Positions 54,330 through 63,643 are shown, counted from the first letter of the stretch. The stretch: 64,000 nt of DNA from Pseudochelatococcus contaminans (GCF_014195635.1 NZ_JACICC010000004.1:1-64000), one strand, 5' to 3'. Made by a program: numbers and translations. The notes: generated by a model not told the origin, from the sequence alone.

Positions 54330-55217
54330 TCATCCTGATGTCACGGCCCGCAGCCAGTCTCGCACCGCCTGCACGTCTTCGCAGGCCATGTTGTCCTGTG
54401 TCGCCACCAGATGATACGCGTGCCCGTCCAGCACCGGGCCAAACGGATGCACCAGCACCCCGCGCGACAACTCATCCTCGACATGGATGAGGCTGGTGAT
54501 CGCAACGCCATGCCCTGCGATGGCCGCCTGAATGGTATGGCTCTCGTCAGTGAAGCGCAGGCCTGCCTCTACGTCGATATCCGTGATGCCGGCCAGCGCG
54601 CACCATCTGGCCCAATCGGGCTGCACATCCTTGCGCCGCCATTCGGAGTGGATGAGGGTCTGCTCGCGCAGATCCGCCGGCTGCCGCAACCGGAGAGACG
54701 GGCTGCAGACAACGCCAAAGCGCTCCCTGCATAGCGGCTCACTGACAAGGCCGGGGAACGGCCCAGATCCATAACGCACGGCGATATCGGCGGCTCCGCC
54801 CGCCAGATCGACGGCATCGTCCGAAGCATATAGCCGCAATTCAAACTGCGGCCATGCCTGCTGAAACTGTCCCAGCGCCGGTATGAGACGGCGGGCGGTG
54901 AACAGCGTCGTGGCGGTGACCGTGACGGCCTTGCGCCTGCTCTGGGGGTAAAGTTCTGCAATCGCATGCGCAAAATTATCCAGCCCCTCGCGCAGTACCG
55001 GATAAAGGTGCGCACCTGCCGCCGTTAGCGAAACACGCCTGACGTGCCGCTCGAAAAGCGGCAGGCCGAGCGTCTGTTCGAGCAGCCGTATCTGGTGGCT
55101 GACGGCAGTGGGCGTAACCGCCAGTTCCTCCGCCGCCTTCTGAAAGCTGAGATGTCGCGCAGCGGCCTCGAAAGCCCGCAGCGCGCTCAGGGGTGGGAGT
55201 TTTCTCGGCTGGTTCAT
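54330..55217 (-). CDS. LysR-family regulator (GcvA-like) divergent from azoreductase
   Basis: A 295-residue LysR-type regulator of the GcvA/AmpR-like group: LSALRAFEAAARHLSFQKAA and ELAVTPTAVSHQIRLLEQ form the helix-turn-helix, and the effector domain has the group's AAGAHLYPVLREGLDNFA opening. It converges on the HMG-CoA lyase gene with a 24-base gap and is divergent from an azoreductase gene with 125 bases between starts. It therefore probably controls the azoreductase, sensing quinones or other electrophiles. Confidence 0.92.
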   Translation of the reverse strand: MNQPRKLPPLSALRAFEAAARHLSFQKAAEELAVTPTAVSHQIRLLEQTLGLPLFERHVRRVSLTAAGAHLYPVLREGLDNFAHAIAELYPQSRRKAVTVTATTLFTARRLIPALGQFQQAWPQFELRLYASDDAVDLAGGAADIAVRYGSGPFPGLVSEPLCRERFGVVCSPSLRLRQPADLREQTLIHSEWRRKDVQPDWARWCALAGITDIDVEAGLRFTDESHTIQAAIAGHGVAITSLIHVEDELSRGVLVHPFGPVLDGHAYHLVATQDNMACEDVQAVRDWLRAVTSG

Positions 55218-55342
55218 AAATGAATTTTGATCATCTATCGGTTGAGATATTCGCCTTTGTCTTCGTTAAATCATAATGCCAAACCTGCTGACAAGCGACG
55301 GTGTCGCATGAATTTTTCATTCTCATACTCACGGAGATTGTC

Positions 55343-56032
55343 ATGCCGATTCAGCATCTGCTGCATATCGATGCCAGCGCCCGCGCTGGCCGTTCGGGAA
55401 CCGATCCGAGGGGATCGCACACGCGCCGCTTGACGCATCGTTTCGTGGAACGCTGGCAGGCTGCGCGCCCGGCCGATGTCGTCACATATCGTGATGTCGG
55501 GCAGAACCCGCCTTCAGCGGTTAGCGGTGAATGGATTGCCGCCGCCTTCACCCCGCCGCAGCGCCGGGATGCAGCGGCAACGCAGCGCTTGGTGGAAAGC
55601 GATGCACTGGTTGCGGAATTGCTGCGCGCCGACATTCTGGTGGTTGGCGCGCCGATGTACAATTTCGGTGTTCCCGCCCAGCTCAAGGCATGGATCGATA
55701 ATGTCGTGCGTGTCGGGCTTACGTTCGGCTTCGACCGGGGCCGAGAAGGTGAGCCTTACTGGCCCATGCTTCCACAAGGCAAGCAACTCGTCATACTCGG
55801 CGCGCGGGGCGATTACGGCTACGATCCGGGCGGGCGGCTTGACCATATGAATCTCGTCGAGCGCGGCATCACGGTACCGATGGCCTACATTGGATTGACG
55901 GAAAGCCGCTCGATCGGCATCGAATACGACGAGTTCGCGGATGAACGCCTTGCCGCATCCATCAGCAGCGCGGAAAGCGCCGTCGACCGTCTCGCCGACG
56001 AACTGGTGGGCCAGAGGGGCAGGGCGTCATAA
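55343..56032 (+). CDS. azoR: FMN-dependent NADH:quinone reductase / azoreductase
   Basis: A 229-residue flavodoxin-fold AzoR protein. The FMN-binding start HLLHIDASARAGRSGTDPRG and the central LVVGAPMYNFGVPAQLKAWI-like stretch (seen as ILVVGAPMYNFGVPAQLKAW) are diagnostic; ILGARGDYGYDPGG follows. It reduces quinones and azo compounds by two electrons with NADH, protecting from electrophile stress. ACGGAG at 55331-55336 supports the ATG at 55343. Slightly longer than E. coli AzoR (201) because of an insertion after residue 15. Confidence 0.92.
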   Translation: MPIQHLLHIDASARAGRSGTDPRGSHTRRLTHRFVERWQAARPADVVTYRDVGQNPPSAVSGEWIAAAFTPPQRRDAAATQRLVESDALVAELLRADILVVGAPMYNFGVPAQLKAWIDNVVRVGLTFGFDRGREGEPYWPMLPQGKQLVILGARGDYGYDPGGRLDHMNLVERGITVPMAYIGLTESRSIGIEYDEFADERLAASISSAESAVDRLADELVGQRGRAS

Positions 56033-56395
56033 CCCATAGCCACGTCGTTTGCGGTCACCGGCTGCCGCGCTTGCGGCATGGAACGTTTGAGCCCGGCCAA
56101 GCATTGAAGCGCTATATATGTCCGATATGCGATAACGATGCCTATCGTAACGCATCTCCAGCCGTTTGTAGCGCCGAAGCAAAACAATGCTTATGAGCTG
56201 CAAGCCGGTAATAATGGTCTTCTTTATCGCCGTATATCGCCTGATATGCGGCGATAACGTGTTGTATCATCGTGAATCATAAAACACGATCCATAATTGT
56301 ATTTAAATTATTATCCGACTTTACGTGGAACCATCCGTTTCGTTTTGCATTTTCTGTTCAAGCGATCGCTGATCGCATCGGAAAGGAGCGAAACA
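56033..56395. other. Intergenic region with repeated hairpins
   Basis: About 360 bases without a gene between azoR and a small exported protein gene. It contains a repeated GATATGCG..GATAACG motif (56124-56137 and 56243-56259), a 14-bp hairpin at 56225-56256 and a smaller dyad ATCGTG/CACGAT at 56269-56290. It should carry the promoter of the downstream genes. Confidence 0.6.
56225..56256. repeat. 14-bp stem with tetraloop
   Basis: TATCGCCGTATATC (56225-56238) pairs with GATATGCGGCGATA (56243-56256), 13 Watson-Crick pairs plus one G-U pair, loop GCCT. There is no T-run, so a plain terminator is unlikely. A shorter related copy lies about 120 bases upstream. Confidence 0.65.
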
Positions 56396-56722
56396 ATGAA
56401 AAAGATATTCCTGACTGTCGCCGCGATTTCATTGGGGTCCGTTGCCGCGTTCGCGCAGCAGCCTACGCCAGCCCCCTCGCCATCCACGGAAACCGGGACT
56501 GCGCCGCTGCTCGCACCCGCCACGCCGGATCGCAAAGCGCTCGTGGCAGGCGAGAACAGCTTCACCGAGACACAGGCACGCGATCGTATCGCCGATGCCG
56601 GTTATGCAGATGTCAGCGCTCTGGCGCTCGACTCCAATGGCATCTGGCGCGGAACCGCCACGAAGGGCGGTCAGGTCGTGAACGTCGGCCTTGATTATCA
56701 GGGCAATGTGGTTGAGCAGTAA
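56396..56722 (+). CDS. Small exported PepSY-like protein
   Basis: A 108-residue periplasmic protein. The signal peptide MKKIFLTVAAISLGSVAAFA should be cut after A20. A Pro/Thr-rich stretch (about 21-45) leads to a PepSY-like domain (NSFTETQARDRIADAGYADV, GIWRGTATKGGQVVNVGLDY). AAGGAG at 56383-56388 fixes the ATG. It is followed 10 bases later by a glycine-rich protein gene. PepSY domains are thought to inhibit or interact with peptidases; no specific partner can be named. Confidence 0.85.
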   Translation: MKKIFLTVAAISLGSVAAFAQQPTPAPSPSTETGTAPLLAPATPDRKALVAGENSFTETQARDRIADAGYADVSALALDSNGIWRGTATKGGQVVNVGLDYQGNVVEQ

Positions 56723-56732
56723 GGAGGATATG

Positions 56733-57323
56733 ATGACAACGGTAACCGGACTTTTCGATAACTACGATGACGCTCGCCGTGCAGTCGATGCACTTGAAGA
56801 AGCCGGCGTCGCATCCTCCGACATCAGCATCATTTCCAACAACGAGACTGTCGATAACGGCAATCTCGCTGCCGAAGGCGCAGGCACGGGTGCCGGCATC
56901 GGCGCGGTCGCCGGCGGAGCTGGTGGCCTTCTCGCAGGGCTCGGCCTCGTGGCCATTCCCGGCGTCGGCCCGGTCGTGGCAGCCGGTTGGCTTGCCGCAA
57001 CTCTCGCCGGTGCCGCCGCAGGCGCCGCAGTTGGTGGCGCAGCGGGCGGAATTATCGGCGCGCTGACGGACTCCGGTGTTCCCGAGCAGGAAGCGGAGTT
57101 TTATGCCGAAAGCCTGCGTCGCGGTGGTACGGTTGTGATCGCTCGTGTCAACGAAAGCCACGTCGATATCGCGACCAGCATTCTTCAGCGTTCGAACGTG
57201 GTGGATCCCGTCGCCCGTCGCCGCCTGTATGAGGATGAGGGCTGGACCCGCTTCGACGAGGCAGCTCCTCCGTACTCCGCCGAAGAGCGCCAGCGTCTGC
57301 GCGACAGGTATCGTCAGGTATAA
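56733..57323 (+). CDS. Glycine-rich general-stress (YflT/17M-like) protein
   Basis: A 196-residue protein beginning TTVTGLFDNYDDARRAVDAL, the general stress protein 17M-like domain. Residues about 50-120 are a Gly/Ala-rich hydrophobic stretch with repeated small-residue motifs (GAVAGGAGGLLAGLGLVAIP), which may insert in or pack against the membrane. AAGGAGGA at 56721-56728 serves the second of two adjacent ATGs. Linked to an exported PepSY-like gene, it looks like part of an envelope-stress response. A bidirectional terminator follows. Confidence 0.82.
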   Translation: MTTVTGLFDNYDDARRAVDALEEAGVASSDISIISNNETVDNGNLAAEGAGTGAGIGAVAGGAGGLLAGLGLVAIPGVGPVVAAGWLAATLAGAAAGAAVGGAAGGIIGALTDSGVPEQEAEFYAESLRRGGTVVIARVNESHVDIATSILQRSNVVDPVARRRLYEDEGWTRFDEAAPPYSAEERQRLRDRYRQV

Positions 57324-57365
57324 TCCGACGACGAGTAATAGAACCTCTCTGATAACCTAAAACGC

Positions 57366-57401
57366 ATGCCGCGCCTCCGTTTTCAAACGGAAGCGCGGCA
57401 T
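57366..57401. terminator. Bidirectional terminator between convergent genes
   Basis: ATGCCGCGC...CCGTTT (57366-57381) pairs with AAACGG...GCGCGGCAT (57386-57401), a 16-bp imperfect stem with a very short loop. It lies between the stress-protein gene and the oppositely oriented chemoreceptor gene; T-rich sequence is found on both sides. Confidence 0.8.
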
Positions 57402-57412
57402 AAGCTTTTATA

Positions 57413-59038
57413 TTACTCTTCCGGCTCCAGCACCTTTGCCAGGAACGTGTCGATGCTGGCGGTAAGCTTGCCGGCATTTTCGCCCATCTGCTTCGATGCC
57501 TGCGCGACGTGAGCGGCCGATGTTGCGGTTTCTTCAACGTCCGTTTTCACGGAACTCATGTCAACTGCGATATCGCGCGTGCCGACAGCCACCTCGTGTA
57601 CGGCAGTGGAGATGGCATTGGTGGCGCCTCCCTGCTGGCTGAGTGCACTCATGATTGACGTCGTGTATGTGTTCACTTCGTCCATTACCTGGGCGATGTC
57701 CTGAATGATGCTGACGGTAGCGGCGCTGTCGGACTGTATCACGCCGATCTGGGCAATAATCTCTTCCGTAGCACGTGCTGTCTGGCCGGCAAGGTTCTTG
57801 ACCTCCGTTGCCACCACCGCAAATCCTCGTCCTGCCTCGCCAGCACGGGCAGCCTCGATTGTTGCATTGAGCGCAAGAAGATTAGTCTGTTCGGTGATTT
57901 CCCGGATAAGGTCGACCACGGAACCGATCCGCTGTGCCGAATGAGCGAGTCTGCCGACCTGATCGTTGGCGCTGCTCGTTCGCGTGTTGGCATCGCTGAC
58001 GATGGAGCTGGTCCGCGTTACCTGCGCGGAGATTTCGGATATGGAGGCCGACAATTCCTCCACCGCCGAAGCCACGGTCTGGGCGTTCATATTGACTTGC
58101 TCGGTCGCAACGGCGACCGACGTCGTGCGCGCCTGAGAGCCGGCAGAGACCTTGAGCAAGGTGCCGGAAACGGAGGCCATCGTCTGCGCGCTGTCCGCCA
58201 CAGGCTTGAGAAGGCTGGCGGTATCGTCTCTGAAGCCGAAAACGAGATCCTCAACGAAAATCTGGCGCTTGCGTCTCTTTTCGAAGTCCTCGCGCCGTTC
58301 GGCTTCCATCTCAAGCTGCCGGCGGGCGTTGTCGCGGAAGACGGTGAGGGTGCGGGCCATCTCGCCCATCTCGTCCGTGCGCTCGGTGTAAGGGATGTTG
58401 GCGGCGAGATCGCCCTTGACCAGCGTCACCATGGTTGCGCACAACCGGCGGATCTGCCCGGTGATGCGGCCAAGCAGGCCGATCAGCGTCAGGCAAACGA
58501 TCCCGATCGTGCCGACAGTGAGCGCTGCGGTGACCATCAGCGTTTCATTGCGCGCATCGCTCACCGCCGAGCGGTCGAAGGCGATCACGACATCGCCGAT
58601 TTCCATGCCGTCGCGGACAACCGACAATGAACCGATCTCGAACCTGTCTGTTGAACGAAACTGCACCGTATCACTCGTATTATCGGCGAGGACATTGATT
58701 CCGATGGCCTTCAGCTCTGCTTCGGCATCTACATCTTCTGCGTCGATAGATGCGAATATGGCGCCGTTTGGCTCCAGCACGACCGCCCAGGCAAAATTCG
58801 GATTGGCGGACAGCGGCGACAAAATGGTCGCGGCGAGATCTCCATTGAACTCGAAGATGGCATTGCCGAGCGGCTGGTGCGCCATCACCGCGCTGAGACC
58901 GATCTCGGAACGGAAGGACTCCAGAAGATGGTTGATGCGCTGCGTCAGATTGAGGGCGGAGAACCCTACGAAAGCTACGGTCACGACAGCGACAACCGGC
59001 ACCACCGTCTTGAACTTGATCGATTGCCAGAATTTCAC
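57413..59038 (-). CDS. Methyl-accepting chemotaxis protein
   Basis: A 541-residue membrane chemoreceptor: TM1 about 9-30, a periplasmic sensor of about 160 residues, TM2 about 190-215, HAMP, and a cytoplasmic signalling domain whose hairpin tip reads [20 protein letters not shown]. No C-terminal CheR-tethering pentapeptide is seen (ends AKVLEPEE). It starts with GTG at 59038, with GGAGG 8 bases upstream; the frame runs on to 59161 into the neighbour. The gene follows a periplasmic binding-protein gene by 103 bases on the same strand, suggesting that the receptor senses the loaded binding protein. Confidence 0.92.
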   Translation of the reverse strand: MKFWQSIKFKTVVPVVAVVTVAFVGFSALNLTQRINHLLESFRSEIGLSAVMAHQPLGNAIFEFNGDLAATILSPLSANPNFAWAVVLEPNGAIFASIDAEDVDAEAELKAIGINVLADNTSDTVQFRSTDRFEIGSLSVVRDGMEIGDVVIAFDRSAVSDARNETLMVTAALTVGTIGIVCLTLIGLLGRITGQIRRLCATMVTLVKGDLAANIPYTERTDEMGEMARTLTVFRDNARRQLEMEAERREDFEKRRKRQIFVEDLVFGFRDDTASLLKPVADSAQTMASVSGTLLKVSAGSQARTTSVAVATEQVNMNAQTVASAVEELSASISEISAQVTRTSSIVSDANTRTSSANDQVGRLAHSAQRIGSVVDLIREITEQTNLLALNATIEAARAGEAGRGFAVVATEVKNLAGQTARATEEIIAQIGVIQSDSAATVSIIQDIAQVMDEVNTYTTSIMSALSQQGGATNAISTAVHEVAVGTRDIAVDMSSVKTDVEETATSAAHVAQASKQMGENAGKLTASIDTFLAKVLEPEE

Positions 59039-59141
59039 GGGTGAAACCTCCGCCACTCCCAAAACGACGCCTGACAGCCCGGCTGAGAAAGACGACCCGG
59101 GGATGCCGCGTGAACGGCATCCCCCGGTCGACAAGGCTGTG

Positions 59142-60251
59142 TCAGTTGCCGATAGCGGCAAGGATAGCGTCGGCGGAGAAGGTGTAGTCCGTCACTCCGG
59201 CTTTGACCTTGGAGAATTTGGAGAAGTCGATGCTCTCCCAGTCCTCGTTGCCAAGCTTGGTGAGGAATTCGTCCACGTTCTCGCTCGTTATCGCCGACAT
59301 CAGATATTTCACGTCGGGATTGTCGCCGGCTGCGAAATCCTTGCCGTTGAAATAATCGTAGAGCAGCACCATGGCCCACGCACCGCCGAACAGATGGCCG
59401 CCGTGGGTCAGCGTCATCTCACCGGCCTTCACGGCTTTCTGCGCATCCGTCGACCAGTTGAGGCCCACGACGCTGATGTCCGTGCCGGGCTTCAGGCCCT
59501 TTTCCCGTGCTGCATCCATGGCGCCGAAAGCGATGGGGTCGTTGGCCGCCCAGATTCCGTCCGCCTTCTCGCGGTCGAGGAATGCGGAGACGCGCTCCTT
59601 GGCGGTGTCGCGCTTCCAGTAAACGGAAATCGCGCGGACGATTTTCGCCGAAGGCTCTTCCGCAACGGCACGCTTCAGGCCATCCTCGCGCTCGGTCGCA
59701 GCAGGTGTCGCCGTATCGCCGAGAAGGGCGAGGATCGAAATGCCGTCCTTGTCCTTGCCGGACGCTTTGGCAGCGGTGATCAGCGACTGCGCCATTTCAT
59801 AACCCGCGACTTCATAGTCGGGCGTGAGCGAGCCGATCAGGTTAGGGATGTCCTTGCGGGCCTTGCCAGTCTTGGCTTCCTGTTCGTCCGTCAGCTTGCT
59901 CGCCAGGAAGAACGTCTTGATGCCAGCCTTGTTAAGCGTGTCAAGCAGTTCCGGCCCCTGTCCCTGCTCGTTGACGATGACCGCGATGTCGGGTTTCTTG
60001 TCACGCGAGGCGACATCCTTCGCGGCCTTCGAGGCGCTGAAACGGTCGCGGGATGTGCTCTCGTCGGCGGTGTGGATGATTTCCAGATCGATGTCGAGAT
60101 CGTTCGCGGCGGCCTGCATGGTTCCGGCGACGTTGCCCCAGAACGACGTGCCATTGCCGGGATTGATGAAGACGACGGAAAACTCACCAGCCTGAACAGG
60201 CGTCGCGGCCAGAAAAGCAAGCGTGGCGAAAGTGGAGAAAATGGCTTTCAT
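59142..60251 (-). CDS. Periplasmic sugar-binding-type protein (LuxP/RbsB-like)
   Basis: A 369-residue type 1 periplasmic binding protein. The signal peptide [20 protein letters not shown] ends with likely cleavage after A21. It opens [20 protein letters not shown] and has [19 protein letters not shown] and [16 protein letters not shown], as in ribose/galactose- and AI-2-binding (LuxP-like) relatives. No permease or ATPase gene is near; the next gene is a chemoreceptor. Inferred: a ligand-capturing partner for that receptor and not a transporter part. Ligand is unknown: a sugar, polyol or signal molecule. Confidence 0.9.
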   Translation of the reverse strand: MKAIFSTFATLAFLAATPVQAGEFSVVFINPGNGTSFWGNVAGTMQAAANDLDIDLEIIHTADESTSRDRFSASKAAKDVASRDKKPDIAVIVNEQGQGPELLDTLNKAGIKTFFLASKLTDEQEAKTGKARKDIPNLIGSLTPDYEVAGYEMAQSLITAAKASGKDKDGISILALLGDTATPAATEREDGLKRAVAEEPSAKIVRAISVYWKRDTAKERVSAFLDREKADGIWAANDPIAFGAMDAAREKGLKPGTDISVVGLNWSTDAQKAVKAGEMTLTHGGHLFGGAWAMVLLYDYFNGKDFAAGDNPDVKYLMSAITSENVDEFLTKLGNEDWESIDFSKFSKVKAGVTDYTFSADAILAAIGN

Positions 60252-60686
60252 GGTATCCTCCGCGTCCCGGCCTACCCCGGGAGGCTTTCAAATGAATTAA
60301 ATAGTCAAACTGATAGACTAGAGCGCTAAATTCCCTGCTCTAATTGAGAGGCATCAAGAATGTTGCTGACGCAAGAAACTCATGCTTAAAGAAACTCATG
60401 CCTTAAAGTAAATAACACTCATCAAACAGGGAAAAACTACGAAGTGAAATTTGGCGGCTATATTTATTATATGCGCCTGAAATTTATGCACTTCCTCAAT
60501 GAAAGTCAACATATATATCTACATGATTATATTTATTTATTTGCGTAATAGAAATATATATTTTACAAAACTGTCACTTTATTTACTTGTTTTATCGATT
60601 TTTTCTTTATTATGTTTAGGTATGTGGCATTTATTTAAGTAATAATGTCGTTTTTATTTATTCATCATTCTTTGGGATGCTTCCAT
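60252..60686. other. Very A+T-rich intergenic block
   Basis: About 435 bases without a gene. From 60481 to 60660 only 38 of 180 bases are G or C (about 21%), against roughly 61% in the surrounding genes. It holds the promoter region of the binding-protein gene and the 3' side of the MFS gene, both on the minus strand. No transposase remnant, repeat end or tRNA is seen. Confidence 0.7.
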
Positions 60687-61865
60687 TCATGCGGGTGGGG
60701 ACATTCGGTGCTGGATGCGGGCAAAGGCCAGGACGCACAAGGCCGCCATCGAGAGGGCAAACGCCAGCAGGATGAGGAGAATCTGAAAGCCGGACGCTGC
60801 GGATGCCGCCAGCGGACCGATACTCGCGCCAATGAAAAGAACGAATCCGTTCAACGACATGCCGCCTGCGCGGTTGGGGGCGGCAGCAGTGCCGAACAGC
60901 GTAATCATCGACGGCACAGCCAGCGCGACGCCGGTGACAAAGATCAGACTGCCGAAAGCGATCCCGGCCAGTGTGTTGGCCAAAGCCGCTTCTGTCGCAA
61001 GTCCGGCTGCCGCCATCAGGAAGCCTGCGCGCGCCACTCCGGCCATGCCGATCTGTGTGGCAAGCCATCCCACTGATAGTGCGGCGAACATGCCGGGCAG
61101 TCCAACCATGCGCAGGGCAATGATGCCCGAAGGATCGAAGCCGAGCCCGGCAAGATGCGGCCCCAGTGCGCTATACATAGCCACGAAAGACAGCAGCAGC
61201 GTGATGTGAGCGCAACAGAGCAACATGATGCGTGGCTGTGCGGCGAGTTTCAGCAGTCCGGCGAAGCGTTGACCGAGGTGCGCCGGGGGGCGGTCATTAA
61301 CCGGCTCGTCAACGATCAGCCAGATGAGTACGCCCGCGCCGAGCAGTGTCACACCCGTAATGATGAAGACCCAGCGCCAATCCAGCCAAAGCGCCACTGC
61401 CGACGCCAGAACCTGCCCGAAGATGCCAGCGACGAGAAATGCTGTCGACATGGCCCCGATGGCGGTCGCCCGCCGCTGTGGTGGAAGCGCCTCCGTCAAC
61501 CACGCAAGCGCGATTGGCGCGAAGCTCGACGCCACCACTCCCTGAGCGCCGCGAAGCACCGCCAGCCAGCCGAGGTTCGGCGCTGCCGCACATGCGACTG
61601 TGGCGACTGCCAGAACGATGACGCCGGGCGCCATGACCCGCTTGCGCCCCCAATGATCGGAAACCGGCCCCCAAATCAGGAAGCCGACGGCATAGAACAG
61701 GCTGAACACGGTGGCGAGCGCAAAGTCCGCTCCCGCGCCGCCCAGGTCGGCGGCAACAGGCCCGGCGAGCGGAATGGCGAGATAAAGCTGGGTGAGAACG
61801 AACAAGGCAGTGAACACAAGCAGCCCCGTCGCCAGCCGTCCTGACGCAAAATCGGTCGAGGTCAT
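60687..61865 (-). CDS. MFS drug/arabinose-efflux-type transporter (DHA1)
   Basis: A 392-residue, 12-helix MFS exporter of the DHA1 type. Motif A is GPVSDHWGRKRVMAPGVIVL, and the antiporter motif C region is VAGIFGQVLASAVALWLDWR. The N-terminus has the short QLYLAIPLAGPVAADLGG typical of the group. The ATG at 61865 is 84 bases from the divergent TetR start, so the TetR protein most likely represses it. Substrate unknown; drugs or metabolites are both possible. Confidence 0.92.
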   Translation of the reverse strand: MTSTDFASGRLATGLLVFTALFVLTQLYLAIPLAGPVAADLGGAGADFALATVFSLFYAVGFLIWGPVSDHWGRKRVMAPGVIVLAVATVACAAAPNLGWLAVLRGAQGVVASSFAPIALAWLTEALPPQRRATAIGAMSTAFLVAGIFGQVLASAVALWLDWRWVFIITGVTLLGAGVLIWLIVDEPVNDRPPAHLGQRFAGLLKLAAQPRIMLLCCAHITLLLSFVAMYSALGPHLAGLGFDPSGIIALRMVGLPGMFAALSVGWLATQIGMAGVARAGFLMAAAGLATEAALANTLAGIAFGSLIFVTGVALAVPSMITLFGTAAAPNRAGGMSLNGFVLFIGASIGPLAASAASGFQILLILLAFALSMAALCVLAFARIQHRMSPPA

Positions 61866-61880
61866 ATGCGAATCTACAAC

Positions 61881-61898
61881 GTCAACGTTGGAGTTGAC
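61881..61898. promoter_or_regulatory. TetR operator candidate GTCAAC-N6-GTTGAC
   Basis: A perfect 6-bp dyad between the divergent MFS and TetR genes, overlapped by a second one, CAACGT-CA-ACGTTG at 61877-61890. The right arm includes TTGACA, a possible -35 element for the TetR gene, so binding would block transcription. Confidence 0.6.
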
Positions 61899-61949
61899 AG
61901 TAATGCCGGATTGACGCGAAATCAATCCTCAACCATGAGGGGAAAGGCG

Positions 61950-62537
61950 ATGGCCTGGGACATCGAAGGCACCAAACAGAAGATTCTGGCGGCTGCGGTC
62001 ACTGAATTCGCGCGTCATGGCCCTGATGCGACCACCATTGAGCGGATCGCGAAGCTGGCGGGCGTGAACAAGGAGCGCGTCTACAATTACTTCGGCGACA
62101 AGCGCGCGCTGTTTTCCACTGTTTTGCGCGGTGAACTGGCGAAGGTCGCTCTGGCGGTGCCGGTGACGTCTTTCGCCAATGACGATATCGGCGATTATGC
62201 CGGCCGTTGCTTCGACTATCATTGCGAGCACCCGGAGCTTGGTCGTTTGTTGCGCTGGGAGGGGCTGATCTTTGACAGCGAAGTGCCGGACGAGGAGCTT
62301 CGGCGCGAGTATTATGGCTACAAAACCAAGGCTGTAGCCGAAGGCCAGCAGCATGGGGCGATCACGGCGGCATTCGATGCCGATCATCTCGCGTTTATCG
62401 TGCTTGGCCTCGCAAGTTGGTGGTCGGCCGTGCCGCAGGTGGCGCGGATGCTGACCGGCCCGGACACCGGCGCTGAACGCGCGCGTCGGCGCGCTTCAGT
62501 CATGAAGGCGGCCCGTCGTCTTGCCGCGAAGCCTTGA
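61950..62537 (+). CDS. TetR/AcrR-family repressor
   Basis: A 195-residue TetR-type regulator. The helix-turn-helix is KQKILAAAVTEFARHGPDAT, IERIAKLAGVNKERVYNYFG, DKRALF. The C-terminal half is a helical ligand/dimer domain. AGGGGAAAGG before 61950 supports that ATG; an in-frame ATG at 61935 is the alternative. It is divergent from the MFS exporter gene with a dyad operator between, the standard local repressor/pump arrangement. Confidence 0.93.
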   Translation: MAWDIEGTKQKILAAAVTEFARHGPDATTIERIAKLAGVNKERVYNYFGDKRALFSTVLRGELAKVALAVPVTSFANDDIGDYAGRCFDYHCEHPELGRLLRWEGLIFDSEVPDEELRREYYGYKTKAVAEGQQHGAITAAFDADHLAFIVLGLASWWSAVPQVARMLTGPDTGAERARRRASVMKAARRLAAKP

Positions 62538-62581
62538 CGCATTCATAGCGCCGAGGCCATGTCTCGCGGACCCCGACGGCA

Positions 62582-63643
62582 TCATTCCTTCGTGGAATGC
62601 CACGGGCTGTTGCCGAAGAGCGACCACACGGAAACGAACAGCGCTGCGATCAGCGGGCCGATGACAAGGCCGTTCATGCCGAAAAGCCATATGCCGCCGA
62701 CAGTGGAAATAAAGATCAGATAATCGGGCAGGCGCGTGCCCTTGCCTACAAGCGTGGGCCGGAGCAGATTGTCGATGACGCTGATGACGAACAGGCCGAT
62801 CAGGAACAGGATTCCGCCTCTGATATAGTCACCGGAGAAAAACAGAATGGCTGAAGCCGGCACCCACACCAGCGAGGCGCCGACCGCCGGCAGCAGCGAC
62901 AGCACCGCCATGACCACGCCCCACAGCATGGCAGCCTGAATATCCAGAAACCAGAATGCAACACCGCCGATGGTGCCCTGAATCGCCGCGATAATGATGT
63001 TGCCCTTCACTGTTGCCTCGACCACGGAGGCAAACTTGTTCAGGATGTGGTCGGTGTACTGCTGATTCAGTGGGCTGGCGGTGCGGATGACGGAGATCAG
63101 CTGCCTGTTGTCGCGGAACAGAAAAAACAACAGATACAACATGATACCCAGACCAACGATGAACTGCGCCGTGTTCTGGCCGATCGCCACGGCCCGCGTG
63201 GCCGCCATCTGGCTGGCCTGCAAGGCCATCGTCGTCAACCTGTTCTGGATTTCCGCCAGGTTACCCAGATTCAACGCCTCGATACCATGATGCACAAAGG
63301 GGGGCAGGGCGTTGTGAATGTTGGCGATAATCTGGCTGAGATTGAGTTCTCGCGTACTCATCCGCATATAAATGCTCGTGGCCTCCTGACCGATCGACGC
63401 CAGAATCGCGGAAACGGGAATCACGACGATGCAGATGCAGGCCAGCATGCTGATGCCAGCCGCGATGTTTCGCCTTCCACCGAGCCAACGCTCCAGCTTC
63501 ACCTGCAACGGGTTGAACAGAATCGCCAGTATGACAGCCCACAGGATAGCGCTGTAGTATGGCATCAAAAGCCAGATGAATGCCGCCGTCACGATGACGA
63601 CGACGGCGATGAAGCTGAACGTTTCTACAGTTCCCTTGGACAT
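62582..63643 (-). CDS. AI-2E (PerM/UPF0118) family membrane protein
   Basis: A 353-residue polytopic membrane protein of the AI-2E family (TqsA, PerM, YdbI). Seen are FIWLLMPYYSAILWAVILAI, LFNPLQVKLERWLGG near the N-terminus and the C-terminal PTLVGKGTRLPDYLIFISTV and GGIWLFGMNGLVIGPLIAAL, which are diagnostic. Members export autoinducer-2 or act as sodium/proton antiporters, so the label should not be read as proof of quorum sensing. The ATG at 63643 is the family start; the ribosome-binding site is poor. It converges on the TetR gene with a 44-base gap. Confidence 0.92.
   Translation of the reverse strand: MSKGTVETFSFIAVVVIVTAAFIWLLMPYYSAILWAVILAILFNPLQVKLERWLGGRRNIAAGISMLACICIVVIPVSAILASIGQEATSIYMRMSTRELNLSQIIANIHNALPPFVHHGIEALNLGNLAEIQNRLTTMALQASQMAATRAVAIGQNTAQFIVGLGIMLYLLFFLFRDNRQLISVIRTASPLNQQYTDHILNKFASVVEATVKGNIIIAAIQGTIGGVAFWFLDIQAAMLWGVVMAVLSLLPAVGASLVWVPASAILFFSGDYIRGGILFLIGLFVISVIDNLLRPTLVGKGTRLPDYLIFISTVGGIWLFGMNGLVIGPLIAALFVSVWSLFGNSPWHSTKE

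Noticed and set aside
60252-60686. Mobile-element scar in the A+T-rich block
   Set aside because: No terminal repeats, target duplications, transposase fragments or tRNA were found, so only the composition is reported.
62582-63643. Quorum-sensing role for the AI-2E family protein
   Set aside because: The family label is historical; many members are ion antiporters, and no luxS or lsr gene is in the window.
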